Positions 18,185-27,022 of a DNA stretch of 64,000 nucleotides are shown here, piece after piece. A program made the translations under genes and the position numbers. The stretch spans positions 385,298 through 449,297 of the forward strand of contig NZ_LMCU01000002.1 in the NCBI RefSeq assembly GCF_001424905.1, written 5' to 3'. Position 1 is the first letter of the stretch; the number at the start of each line of letters is the position of its first letter. The notes under the pieces were generated by a model that ran no database searches, had not been told where the DNA came from, and worked only from the letters and a program-made list of their open reading frames with translations. Source of the DNA: Leifsonia sp. Root112D2 (lineage in GTDB: Bacteria > Actinomycetota > Actinomycetes > Actinomycetales > Microbacteriaceae).

Positions 18185-19018
18185 TCAGTGCCGGCGCGAA
18201 TCGCCCCGTGCCTCGGCATCGACGCGCTCACCATCGGGAGCCCCGAGCACGTCAACGACTATCACCGTGACGTTGTCGCGGCCGCCGTTGCCGAGAGCCG
18301 CCTCCATGAGCAGCTTCGCCGCGGCGAGCGCCGAGGTTCCGTCGGTGAGGAAGTGCCGAATGCCATGCTCCGTCAACTCCTTGGTGAGTCCGTCAGAACA
18401 CACCAGCAGGCGCGCGCCCTCGACGATGGGAATCAGCCAATAGTCCGGAATGGGCTCCTCGTTGAACCCGACCGCCCGCGTGATGACGTTACTGTGTGGA
18501 TGCACTTCCGCCTCGGCCGGCGTGATGGCCCCCGAGTCGATCAACTCCTGCACTATCGAATGGTCGATGGTGAGCTGATCAAGCACGCCGTCGATGAGCT
18601 GGTAGACGCGTGAGTCGCCGATATTGAGTACCAGCCAGTGGGCCACGCCGTCGACAAGGGTGAGGGCGATGCCCGTCACGGTGGTGCCGGTGCCCAGATC
18701 TGTCGTGCCCACACCCCTGGCGATGTCATCGACGGCGGCATGCAGGGCCTGGTTGATGGCCTCGCGCCCGACGAAATGCTCGGAAACCTTCTCGGCCAGC
18801 CGCGTGACGACGGCGGCGCTGGCGAAGTCACCGGCGGTGTGGCCGCCCATGCCGTCGGCCACCACGAAGAGCGGGGATCTGGCGAGCAGGCTGTCCTCGT
18901 TGGCGGCCCTGCGGTATCCGGTATCGCTGAGCGCGGCCCAGGCCAGGCTCACGCGACCACCTTCCGGTGCGGGCACGAGAACGTTGTGACGCCTATTGCT
19001 GCGTCCGATCTGGGTCAC
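18185..19018 (-). CDS. PP2C-type protein phosphatase
   Basis: 277 residues from GTG at 19018, with AGAGGA 6 bases before it. A longer frame to 19081 would overlap the FHA gene and lacks such a site. PP2C metal-binding motifs are all present: SDTGYRRAANEDS, VADGMGGHTAGD, GTGTTVT, NIGDSRVYQL, ITRAVG, LVCSDGLTKEL and GGRDNVTVIVV. It removes phosphate from Ser/Thr in the cytoplasm with Mn or Mg and is the natural antagonist of the kinase two genes on. There is no membrane segment. The gap to the FHA gene is 37 bases. In Actinobacteria this partner is usually called PstP, but this is a second, locus-specific type, so no symbol is given. Confidence 0.9.
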   Translation of the reverse strand: MTQIGRSNRRHNVLVPAPEGGRVSLAWAALSDTGYRRAANEDSLLARSPLFVVADGMGGHTAGDFASAAVVTRLAEKVSEHFVGREAINQALHAAVDDIARGVGTTDLGTGTTVTGIALTLVDGVAHWLVLNIGDSRVYQLIDGVLDQLTIDHSIVQELIDSGAITPAEAEVHPHSNVITRAVGFNEEPIPDYWLIPIVEGARLLVCSDGLTKELTEHGIRHFLTDGTSALAAAKLLMEAALGNGGRDNVTVIVVDVLGAPDGERVDAEARGDSRRH

Positions 19019-19055
19019 ACGAGTCCTCTCGCCATGGGGGAAGGCGGACAGGCAG

Positions 19056-20360
19056 TCATTTCTCGTGTCGGGGGGACACAATCTCGATGATATTACCGTC
19101 GCCGATGTCGACCGTCGTTCCGGGAAGCACCACCCGCGACTCCCCCGGCCGCAGGCGGGTGCTTGGGATGCCTGGTCCGCTCACAACCGTACCGTTGGTT
19201 GAGCGCAAATCGGTCACCACAACCGAATCTCCCGATTGTTCGATGCGTACATGCGTGCTCGAAACCTCCTGGGTGGGCGAACTGACGGTCACCAGTCGTG
19301 GGGTGACACCGGATGCTATCGCCGGCGTGCGCGGGCTGCGACCGAAGAAGGTGGGGGCGTCGAGTTCGTAGCTGTCTCCCGGAACGATGCGAAAGCCGAA
19401 CCGGCACGGCTCGGCGGCTCGCGGGGTCGCGGGTGCAATAGCGACGGCAGGAGTGGCCGGGGCCGGGCCGGGGCGAGTGACACGAGGCGGAGTCGAACGG
19501 GGTGCCTGCGCGGGAACAGACGGCTGGGTGGCAACAGGCGTGGGAGTCGCGGCCGGTCGCTCGTCACGAAGGATCGTGTCTTCGTCGGCGGCAGTCGGGT
19601 CGACGGAAGTCACGTCGACGGCGCTCGAGCCGACGGCCGGTGAGTCTACGGCGCTCGAGTCGATGGCGCCCACGCGGCCGCGAATGATGGTCTCGTCGAG
19701 ATCGACATCGTGCTCACTCGATTCGGGAGTGAGAGCAATCGAGCCGCGCCGAAAGACCACCGTCCTCTCGAGTTCGACGATGTCTGTCTGCCTGCCGAGG
19801 CCGATGGCGGCGAGTTCCTTCTCGGGTTCGTTCTGTGTCCAGAATGCCCTCGCGGTGCGCACCACTCCTTCGCCCAACGGGAAGGACGCCCCGGTTGCGC
19901 GAGCGGTCAGCGCGGCGGGCGCGTTCTCCGCGCCCATCACGAACCCTGTCACGGAGCGGAAGTCGGCGAGCACCCAGGGCTGCACGCCCGCGGCGGAAAA
20001 GCGCCGCGCCCCGCCGACGGAAACGACGTCAACGCAGGCCGTACCCCGCACCACGGCGGTAACGGTGCAGCCGTCGGTGCCCGAGACATCCGCCGGAAGG
20101 CTCACGATGGCGAACGATCGCACACCGCCCTCGCCGGTGAGCGGGATGGCTCCCACGACGGATTCGATGCGTGCCGATGCCTGGCGACCGAGTCGCCACA
20201 GCTCGTCGAGCACGTTCGCTGGGGCGCCTGCCGCGAGACCGGCGATGAAACTCCGACCACAAATGAGGGTCCACGATGTCTGGTCTTCCGCAGGCACATA
20301 CTGCGTATACCCGAGAGTCACCAGCGCATCCTCGTACAGTTCTCTTTCGCTCAGTTGCAC
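19056..20360 (-). CDS. FHA domain protein with threonine-motif linker
   Basis: 434 residues from GTG at 20360. The first ~190 residues form an unrecognised globular domain. A low-complexity acidic, Ala/Pro-rich linker (~195-315) follows, then a C-terminal FHA domain (~320-430) with FFGRSP, SSTH and STNGT. The linker carries three similar motifs, ERTVVFR (Thr200), DETIIRGR (Thr224) and EDTILRD (Thr262), that look like kinase acceptor sites able to bind an FHA domain. First gene of the phospho-signalling run; upstream lie tandem repeats and a hairpin that includes the GTG. The start is inferred from similarity of the downstream reading and lack of ATG; the frame remains open upstream. Confidence 0.8.
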   Translation of the reverse strand: MQLSERELYEDALVTLGYTQYVPAEDQTSWTLICGRSFIAGLAAGAPANVLDELWRLGRQASARIESVVGAIPLTGEGGVRSFAIVSLPADVSGTDGCTVTAVVRGTACVDVVSVGGARRFSAAGVQPWVLADFRSVTGFVMGAENAPAALTARATGASFPLGEGVVRTARAFWTQNEPEKELAAIGLGRQTDIVELERTVVFRRGSIALTPESSEHDVDLDETIIRGRVGAIDSSAVDSPAVGSSAVDVTSVDPTAADEDTILRDERPAATPTPVATQPSVPAQAPRSTPPRVTRPGPAPATPAVAIAPATPRAAEPCRFGFRIVPGDSYELDAPTFFGRSPRTPAIASGVTPRLVTVSSPTQEVSSTHVRIEQSGDSVVVTDLRSTNGTVVSGPGIPSTRLRPGESRVVLPGTTVDIGDGNIIEIVSPRHEK

Positions 20361-20405
20361 GGTGTTGAGACGAGGGCCACGGCCCCTGCGCTGAGCTACA
20401 CCATG
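20358..20405 (-). promoter_or_regulatory. Leader hairpin enclosing the FHA gene start codon
   Basis: On the minus strand, CATGGTGT (20405-20398) pairs with ACACCGTG (20365-20358), and the last three bases of the second arm are the proposed GTG start. A smaller AGGG/CCCT stem lies inside. Such pairing would hide the start codon and could act as a translational switch. Part of the element (GGTGTAGCTCAGC) resembles the 5' half of a tRNA, but no complete cloverleaf can be drawn. Confidence 0.4.
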
Positions 20406-20426
20406 AGGTGACTCATGATGTGACTC
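20403..20426. repeat. Two tandem 12-bp direct repeats upstream of the FHA gene
   Basis: ATGAGGTGACTC (20403-20414) is followed directly by ATGATGTGACTC (20415-20426), differing in one base. They sit 43-66 bases upstream of the FHA GTG. A weak -10-like TACACT on the minus strand at 20449-20444 lies just before them, so they may fall in the 5' leader or at the promoter of the 18-kb locus. They are candidate binding sites for a regulator. Confidence 0.5.
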
Positions 20427-20472
20427 GCGACGTGCTTCACCCGAGTGTAATCTTCGACGCCATGTCTGCGGG

Positions 20473-21705
20473 CTATTCCCCGCCCTCCGGAATCGTAAAG
20501 GCCCACTCCGGCAGCATTCCCGTATCAAGAAGCGTCGCCAACAGTTGCGCCATGCCGTAGTGTTCGTCGATCGTCAGGGCGTCGTCGATGAAACGGCCGG
20601 CCACGCTGCCACGCCCGAGACTCCAGCTCAACCAGGCGAGCATGCACAACGGGGCCGGTCGGTTGCTGCGGGGAGCCAGCGCCACAAGCTTCTTGAGCAG
20701 CTCGATCGCCCGCTTCACCCGGTCGACGTTCGGGCGCTCGCCCGTCTGGCCCATCATCATCTCACCGATGAGGCGATCGTCAGGGTGCTGGCCCTGGGCA
20801 GAGTCGATTTCGGCGGCCACGATGTCATCCATGGACTTTCCTGTGGCCCGCTGGATGTCGGCGTGCTCCCGATTGGAGCGTTCGGCCGCCGCCCCGACGC
20901 CAGCGCCGAAGGCGAATTGAAGCATCGTCGCATCGCGGTTGGGCGGCCCTTGCAGTACGAAGATCATGACGGCGGCCCGCACGGCATCCAGTGTCTCGGG
21001 GTTCCAGCCGAGCGCCTGCTCGGCCAGGTTCACCGGGTCGAAGAGTGGCCCTGCCTCGTCTTCGAGCTCGTCCAGGGCCGCGGCAAGGCTCAGCGGAAGC
21101 GTCGCCGCTTCTTCATCGCCGACCTCCACGCTGAAATCCAGCAGCCTGCGAAGTTGCTTCATTGCGCGGGCGACGTTCTCGGTCTCGGCGAGATTCACGG
21201 TGGGAAGTCGGGCGAGGTCGTCGGGGGTGGAGAGCGCGGTGAGTGCAGACGGCGGCAGGCGATCGGCGACGGACGACTCGGCGATCAGCGACAGCGGATG
21301 CCCGTGCTCGGGTAGTTCCGCATCCAGGTAGGAGCCCCACCCATCCGCGGCCACGCAGAGCGCATCGCGCACGGCAAAGCCGCCAAGCTCGGCCCGGTCG
21401 ATCAGCTTGCGCACGAGTTCGTCATGCGGGAGCGTGCCGCGGGTCTCGACACTCTCGTCGGTGTAGATGACCGGCACCACGGCATCCGCACCACGAATCT
21501 TGCAGACCATGCCGATGAGGGTGTTCGCGATGCGCTTGTGTACGGCGCGCGCGCCTGATTGCGGAAGATCCAGACGCAGGGTTCCGCAGGTGCGGTTTCC
21601 GCGGAACGCGACAAGCACGAGGCTGCGCTCGGGTCTGAAACTGACCAGGCGCGGTACGAAGGCGAGAAAATCCTGGGCGTCGGAGGCTTTGACGATGCTG
21701 TGCAT
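20473..21705 (-). CDS. DUF4192 family protein
   Basis: About 410 residues from ATG at 21705 (MHSIVKASDAQDFLAFVPRL), the usual N-terminal motif of this actinobacterial family. An upstream TTG in frame at 21774 is possible, as neither start has a clear ribosome site. The family has no known biochemical role. The C-terminal part has helical, TPR-like spacing (LLKKLVALAPRSN, LAWLSWSLGRGS). It lies 112 bases upstream of the FHA gene on the same strand, so it could be the first gene of the signalling locus or an independent neighbour. Confidence 0.75.
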   Translation of the reverse strand: MHSIVKASDAQDFLAFVPRLVSFRPERSLVLVAFRGNRTCGTLRLDLPQSGARAVHKRIANTLIGMVCKIRGADAVVPVIYTDESVETRGTLPHDELVRKLIDRAELGGFAVRDALCVAADGWGSYLDAELPEHGHPLSLIAESSVADRLPPSALTALSTPDDLARLPTVNLAETENVARAMKQLRRLLDFSVEVGDEEAATLPLSLAAALDELEDEAGPLFDPVNLAEQALGWNPETLDAVRAAVMIFVLQGPPNRDATMLQFAFGAGVGAAAERSNREHADIQRATGKSMDDIVAAEIDSAQGQHPDDRLIGEMMMGQTGERPNVDRVKRAIELLKKLVALAPRSNRPAPLCMLAWLSWSLGRGSVAGRFIDDALTIDEHYGMAQLLATLLDTGMLPEWAFTIPEGGE

Positions 21706-21783
21706 TCCGCCATGTTGCCGTTGATGGTCGATATCGAGGTGGCGCATCGGCCGATCTGTGGAGAACGGCCTCAACTCATCCGC

Positions 21784-21792
21784 TGTGGATAA
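21784..21792 (-). promoter_or_regulatory. Perfect DnaA-box-like 9-mer with a near match nearby
   Basis: TTATCCACA on the minus strand lies about 80 bases upstream of the DUF4192 start. A near match (TTCTCCACA) occurs about 30 bases closer to the gene, around 21756. A single 9-mer can occur by chance; two in one 233-base gap (21706-21938) make DnaA binding possible. The remainder of the gap shows nothing recognisable. Confidence 0.3.
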
Positions 21793-21938
21793 CCATCGTG
21801 GCTCGCCGTGTGCAGCCTGTTGCTACCAGTTCTCCTCGAGAATTGCGGCGCGGCGGCGCAGCGCGGCGATCACAGAAACGACGGAAGAGACACCGCTCGG
21901 CACGCTGCGGCGACCAGCCGGCCCTTCTCCCGGGCTGC

Positions 21939-24900
21939 TCAACTCCTCGCGAAGCGCAGCGTGACCAGTTGGAACGGTCTCAGCAGCAGCGACACCGCAT
22001 CCGCCGATGTCAACGTCATCGCCCGCGGGCCCGAATCTCGCTCGAGCAGGTCGGTCTCGCTCACCGCCGTCCAGGCGAAGCCGGGCACGACGGCCACGCG
22101 CGCCCGGGTGCCGAACGCCTCATACAGGCGCACCACCATGTCGCCGGAGCGGTCGCCTGCGAGCTTCACAGCCTCCACCACGACCGCAGGGTTGTCCACG
22201 CTCAGCAGCGGATCAATAGCCACAGCTCCGCGCAGGCGGCGCAACGGCAGGTTGAGGCGGTAGCCCTGTGCGACAGCCTCGGCGATGTCTGCACCGACGC
22301 GCAGCGACACCGTGAACTCGTGCTCACCCTGATCCGCATCGGGGTCGGGAAAGAGCGGTGCGCGCAGCAGCGAGACACGCACGACCGTTGCCGTGCCGCC
22401 GCTCGCAAGCGCGGTGCTGCGGATGTCGTGTCCGTAACTGGCATCGTTGGCTATCGCCACACCGAATCCCGGCTCTCCGACATGCACCCAGCGGTGCGCG
22501 GCGGTCTCGAAGCGAGCGGCATCCCATGAGGTGTTCATGTGCGTCGGTCGAAACACGTGACCGAATTGCACCTCGGATGCCGCACGCTCGGCGCGCACAT
22601 CGAGCGGAAACGCCAGCTTGAGCAGCTTCTGTTTCTCGTGCCAATCAACGCGCGTACGAATGTCAATCGCGCCCGATTCGGTGTGCAGGCTCACCCGCTG
22701 TTCGATGCGGGAGTCACCCGTGGTTCGAACTATCACGACGGCGTCACCAGTCTGCGCGATCTGGATGCTTTCCGCGTCGGTCAACTCGCGAACGGTGCGC
22801 TTGTCCTCCTCGTCGATGTCCCAGGCATCCCACTGCCGCGGTGTGTCCCGAAAGAGCTGCAACAGGTTCGCCGGCGCGTCCTCGGGTATCGCCTCGCGCC
22901 CGCTTGCGAGGTCGATGGCGGAGACGAGCAGGCCGCGCGCATCAAGGCGGGCGCGCACGCGAGAGTTCTCGAGCACGAAATATCCGTCGATCTCGCGCAC
23001 CGTTCCAACTTCCGCGGGCGCCGCGTTCGTGTCCACTGCGACAGCGCCGAGCGCTGGTATTCCGTCGCGGGCATATGGGCCGGCATTCACCATCATGTCC
23101 GTCTCGCCGGGACCGGTGAGGCTCGCCAGAGACGAGGCAATCCGCGCCTCGAGCGTCTCGGCGACCTCGGCATACGCCCGCTCAGCCTCCTGGTAGACCC
23201 ACGCGATGGAGGAGCCGGGCAGGATGTCGTGGAACTGCTGCAGCAGAACTGTCTGCCAAACGGCATCCAGCTCCTCATACGGATACGCGTCGCCGCGCCG
23301 TACCGCCGCTGTCGCTGCCCACAACTCGGCCTCACGCAGCAGATGTTCGCTGCGACGGTTGCCGCGCTTGGTGCGAGCCTGCGAGGTGTAGGTGCCCCGG
23401 TGGAACTCGAGATAGAGCTCGCCCGACCACACGGGCGGGGAGGCATATTCCGCCTCGGCCGCCTCGAAGAACGCCCGTGGGCTGCTCAGCTCGACCCGGG
23501 GCGAACCCTCGAGATCGTGCGCACGACGGGCCGCGGCCAGCATCTCCCTGGTGGGCCCTCCCCCGCCGTCGCCGAAGCCGAACGGCACGAGCGAACTGTT
23601 TGCGGCGCCCTTCTCCGCATACTGGCGCTCGGCCCTGGCGAGTTCGAGCGCGGAGAGCTCGGAGTTGTACGTGTCCACCGGCGGAAAGTGTGTGAAGATG
23701 CGCGTGCCGTCGATGCCCTCCCACATAAAGGTGTGGTGCGGCATGCGGTTGGTCTCGTTCCACGAGATCTTCTGGGTCAGAAACCAGCGCGATCCGGCCG
23801 CTGCCACGATCTGCGGGAGCGCCGCCGAGTATCCGAAGGAGTCGGGCAGCCACACCTCCTCCGGTTCGACACCGAATTCGTCGAGGAAGAAGCGCTTGCC
23901 CATGATGAACTGGCGCGCCATCGCCTCACCACCCGGCAGATTCGTGTCCGATTCCACCCACATGCCGCCGACCGGCACGAAACGCCCCTCGGCCACCCGC
24001 TCGGCGACACGCGCATAGAGCTCGGGGTAGTACTGCTTGAGCCAGGCGTACTGCTGCGCACTGGAGGCGGCGAAGACGAAGTCCGGGTCCTCATCCATCA
24101 AAGCCAGCACGTTGGAGAAGGTGCGCGCGACCTTGCGCACGGTCTCGCGCACCGGCCACAGCCAGGCGCTGTCGATGTGGGCGTGACCGACGGCGCTCAG
24201 ACGATGCGCGCTGGCGTAGGCAGGGCTGGCGAGTACCTCGGCGAGGGCGGCACGGCCAGCGCCCGCGGTGCCTGCAACATCATCCGGATCCATCTCATCG
24301 ACGACCCGTTCGAGCGCACGCAGAATCTGGGCCCGGCGCGGCAACCCGGCAGGCAGTTCGCCGACGAGTCCGGTGAGGGTGCGGATGTCCTGCAGCAGCT
24401 CCCACACGGTCTCATCCAGCAGGGCGAGTTCGAGGCGCCGCATGCGATACGCCAGCGCGGTGCCTGCCGTCTCGGGGTCGCCGAGTTCTGTGGGCGCGAA
24501 CGTCCAGGCACCGGCAACCTCCGGATTTGCCGCCGCCTCGATGTACAGATCGACGGATGCGCCGGGCGCGCCCACCGGAACGTACGGGTTGCGCGGTTCC
24601 ACCGCCTTCACGATGGTGCCCTCGGGCGTCCATGCCGTGGCTTCGGCCTGAAAGCCGGGTGCCGAATCAGAGAATCCCAGATCGAGCACGAGTTCGGGGC
24701 GCGTGCCCTCGAGCGCCCATTCCGCGGGAACCTCGCCGCGTACGCGAAACCATACGGTGCCCCATGGAACACCCCAGGCGTCTCCGACGGCAAAAGGCTC
24801 AAAGGATGCCTGCACGGCGTCGGCGAATGACACGGGTTCACCCGGCGCCGCCCATGCCGTCAACTCGACGGCGTGGGTGTCGCGGTAGAGCGCGGCAACA

Positions 24901-24959
24901 AGCCTCTCCCGCACAAAGCGGGCTATTCTCAGTTCGGCGAGCGCGGAATCATCGTGCAC
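21939..24959 (-). CDS. Glycoside hydrolase family 38 alpha-mannosidase
   Basis: 1006 residues from GTG at 24959, chosen because GGAAGGGG lies 6 bases upstream; a GTG 7 codons earlier lacks such a site. An N-terminal beta domain is followed by the GH38 catalytic core from ~255: zinc ligands in GHAHIDSAWLWP, the nucleophile Asp in WLPDSFGYSAALPQ, and FTHFPPVDTYNSEL. A mannosidase middle domain and C-terminal beta domains follow. No signal peptide is seen, so it is predicted cytoplasmic, like other bacterial and class II alpha-mannosidases that trim imported oligosaccharides. No sugar transporter is adjacent. It starts 89 bases after the ABC exporter gene on the same strand. Confidence 0.93.
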   Translation of the reverse strand: MHDDSALAELRIARFVRERLVAALYRDTHAVELTAWAAPGEPVSFADAVQASFEPFAVGDAWGVPWGTVWFRVRGEVPAEWALEGTRPELVLDLGFSDSAPGFQAEATAWTPEGTIVKAVEPRNPYVPVGAPGASVDLYIEAAANPEVAGAWTFAPTELGDPETAGTALAYRMRRLELALLDETVWELLQDIRTLTGLVGELPAGLPRRAQILRALERVVDEMDPDDVAGTAGAGRAALAEVLASPAYASAHRLSAVGHAHIDSAWLWPVRETVRKVARTFSNVLALMDEDPDFVFAASSAQQYAWLKQYYPELYARVAERVAEGRFVPVGGMWVESDTNLPGGEAMARQFIMGKRFFLDEFGVEPEEVWLPDSFGYSAALPQIVAAAGSRWFLTQKISWNETNRMPHHTFMWEGIDGTRIFTHFPPVDTYNSELSALELARAERQYAEKGAANSSLVPFGFGDGGGGPTREMLAAARRAHDLEGSPRVELSSPRAFFEAAEAEYASPPVWSGELYLEFHRGTYTSQARTKRGNRRSEHLLREAELWAATAAVRRGDAYPYEELDAVWQTVLLQQFHDILPGSSIAWVYQEAERAYAEVAETLEARIASSLASLTGPGETDMMVNAGPYARDGIPALGAVAVDTNAAPAEVGTVREIDGYFVLENSRVRARLDARGLLVSAIDLASGREAIPEDAPANLLQLFRDTPRQWDAWDIDEEDKRTVRELTDAESIQIAQTGDAVVIVRTTGDSRIEQRVSLHTESGAIDIRTRVDWHEKQKLLKLAFPLDVRAERAASEVQFGHVFRPTHMNTSWDAARFETAAHRWVHVGEPGFGVAIANDASYGHDIRSTALASGGTATVVRVSLLRAPLFPDPDADQGEHEFTVSLRVGADIAEAVAQGYRLNLPLRRLRGAVAIDPLLSVDNPAVVVEAVKLAGDRSGDMVVRLYEAFGTRARVAVVPGFAWTAVSETDLLERDSGPRAMTLTSADAVSLLLRPFQLVTLRFARS

Positions 24960-25048
24960 GGGCTGCCCCTTCCGTTCCACGGTGCCGCGCAGCGTCGTCG
25001 CCAGCCTTCCGCACCCAGTGCACTCAGACTAGCGACGCGCCTCGCGAG

Positions 25049-27022
25049 CTACACCTCGTCGGTGACCGCGGCCGCGAACTGCGCGTTGTAGAGGTTGTAA
25101 TACGCGCCGCCCGCAGCCAGCAGTTCGCTGTGCGTGCCCTGTTCCACAATGCTGCCCGACTCCATCACGAGAATGAGGTCGGCGTCGCGAATGGTCGAGA
25201 GTCGGTGCGCGATCACGAAACTTGTGCGATCCTTGCGCAGCGCCGACATGGCGTGCTGCACGAGCAGTTCGGTGCGCGTATCGACAGAACTTGTCGCCTC
25301 GTCCAGGATGAGCACACTCGGCCGAGCCAGGAACGCACGTGCGATGGTCAGCAGCTGCTTCTCCCCCGCGCTCACGTTCGAGCCCTCGTCGTCGAGCACG
25401 GTGTCGTAGCCGTCGGGCAGCGAATGCACGAAGCGGTCCACATAGGTGGCCTTCGCCGCGTCGAGAATCTCCTCTTCCGTCGCATCCGGCCGGCCGTAGG
25501 CGATGTTGTCGCGAATCGTGCCACCGAACAGCCAGGTGTCCTGCAACACCATGCCCATGCGGCTGCGCAGGTCACGACGCGTCATCGAGGCGACATCCAC
25601 GCCGTCGAGCGTGATACGCCCCGCTCCCACCTCGTAGAAACGCATCATGAGGTTCACCAGCGTGGTCTTGCCCGCGCCCGTCGGGCCCACGATGGCGACC
25701 GTTTGTCCGGGCTCGGCGACCAGCGACAGGTCGTCGATAAGGGGCTTGTCCTCGCTGTAGCGGAACGACACGTCCTCGAACACGAGGCGGCCGCGCGTGC
25801 CGACCGGGCTCTCGGCGGGCGAGGGATCTTCGGACTGCTCGTCGGCATCCAGCAGCTCGAACACGCGCTCGGCGGATGCGACACCGGACTGCAGCAGATT
25901 GGCCATCGAACCGAGCTGCGCCAGCGGCTGGGTGAACTGCCTCGAGTACTGGATGAACGCCGTCACGTCACCGAGCTGCATGGCACCGGATGCCACCTGC
26001 AGCCCGCCGACAACGGCGATCGCCACGTACATGAGGTTTCCCACGAACGTCATCGACGGCATGATCAGCCCGGAGATGAACTGCGCACCGAAGCTGGCCT
26101 GGTACATCTCCTCGTTCTTCTGGCGGAACAGCTCCTCCACCTCGCGATGCCGCCCGAAGACCTTGACCAGCGCATGTCCGGTGAAGGCCTCCTCGATCTG
26201 GCCGTTGAGCTCTCCGGTGTGCTTCCACTGGTTCACGAAGTGCTTCTGCGAGCGCTTGGCGATCAGCACCGTGATGCCCAGCGTGAGCGGAATGGTGATG
26301 ATGGCAATGAGCGCCAGCAGCGGCGAGACCACGAACATCATGATCAGCACCCCTATCACCGTCAGCAGCGAGGTGAGCAACTGGCTCATGGTCTGCTGCA
26401 GGGACTGCGAGATGTTGTCGATGTCGTTCGTGACGCGGCTGAGCAATTCGCCGCGCTGCATCGTGTCGAAGTAGCGCAACGGCAGGCGGTTGATCTTGGT
26501 CTCGACGTCTTCGCGCAGGCGGTAAACGGTGCGCTGCGTGATGCCGTTGAGAATGTAAGCCTGCAGCCAGCTGAAGACGGATGCCGCGATGTAGAGCGCA
26601 AGTACCCAGAACAGGATGGCACTCAGCGCACCGAAATCGATGCCGAGGCCCGGCGTCAGGTGCATGCCGCTGAGCAGATCTGCCTGCTGACCCTTGCCAT
26701 CGGCGCGCAGCCCGGCGATGATCTGCTCGGCGGGCACCCCCTTCGGCAGCGACTTGGAGATGGCTCCGGCAAAGACCAGGTTGACGCCGTTGCCGAGCAG
26801 CTTGGGCCCGAGCACCGAGAACGTGACACTGACCACGGCCAGCACGGTCACCAGGATGACTCCCAGTCGCTCCGGGCGCAGCCGCCCGACAAGGCGCTTA
26901 GCGCTCGGCCCGAAGTTCATCGATTTCTCGACAGGGCCGCCCATTCCTCCGAACGGTCCACCGCCGCGCCGCGCCGGCGGACGCACCGGGGCCGGGCGTT
27001 CTTCTTCTGCCGTGTCGCTCAT
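25049..27022 (-). CDS. ABC exporter subunit with consensus Walker B (heterodimer half)
   Basis: 657 residues; ATG at 27022 overlaps the partner's stop as ATGA. A ~55-residue Pro/Gly/Arg-rich inner N-terminal tail leads to six membrane helices (~55-370) with a large loop between the first two. The nucleotide-binding domain has Walker A GPTGAGKTTL, signature VSAGEKQ and Walker B VLILDEATSSVD. The signature departs from LSGGQ while the catalytic Glu is present. The partner gene shows the opposite pattern, as in TM287/288-type heterodimeric exporters. It likely exports drugs or lipids; the substrate is unknown. Confidence 0.93.
   Translation of the reverse strand: MSDTAEEERPAPVRPPARRGGGPFGGMGGPVEKSMNFGPSAKRLVGRLRPERLGVILVTVLAVVSVTFSVLGPKLLGNGVNLVFAGAISKSLPKGVPAEQIIAGLRADGKGQQADLLSGMHLTPGLGIDFGALSAILFWVLALYIAASVFSWLQAYILNGITQRTVYRLREDVETKINRLPLRYFDTMQRGELLSRVTNDIDNISQSLQQTMSQLLTSLLTVIGVLIMMFVVSPLLALIAIITIPLTLGITVLIAKRSQKHFVNQWKHTGELNGQIEEAFTGHALVKVFGRHREVEELFRQKNEEMYQASFGAQFISGLIMPSMTFVGNLMYVAIAVVGGLQVASGAMQLGDVTAFIQYSRQFTQPLAQLGSMANLLQSGVASAERVFELLDADEQSEDPSPAESPVGTRGRLVFEDVSFRYSEDKPLIDDLSLVAEPGQTVAIVGPTGAGKTTLVNLMMRFYEVGAGRITLDGVDVASMTRRDLRSRMGMVLQDTWLFGGTIRDNIAYGRPDATEEEILDAAKATYVDRFVHSLPDGYDTVLDDEGSNVSAGEKQLLTIARAFLARPSVLILDEATSSVDTRTELLVQHAMSALRKDRTSFVIAHRLSTIRDADLILVMESGSIVEQGTHSELLAAGGAYYNLYNAQFAAAVTDEV

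Noticed and set aside
18160..18255. Longer version of the Cys-rich mini-gene reaching into the phosphatase gene
   Set aside because: The extra part is an out-of-frame reading of PP2C codons; GTG at 18159 keeps the Cys motif and needs no overlap.
2019..20360. WXG100 small secreted protein genes to complete a type VII system
   Set aside because: All gaps in the locus were read on both strands for a ~100-residue helical frame with a WxG; none was found.
20358..20405. tRNA gene in the FHA leader
   Set aside because: Only a D-arm-like stretch and a short closing stem are present; no anticodon or T arm fits in 48 bases.
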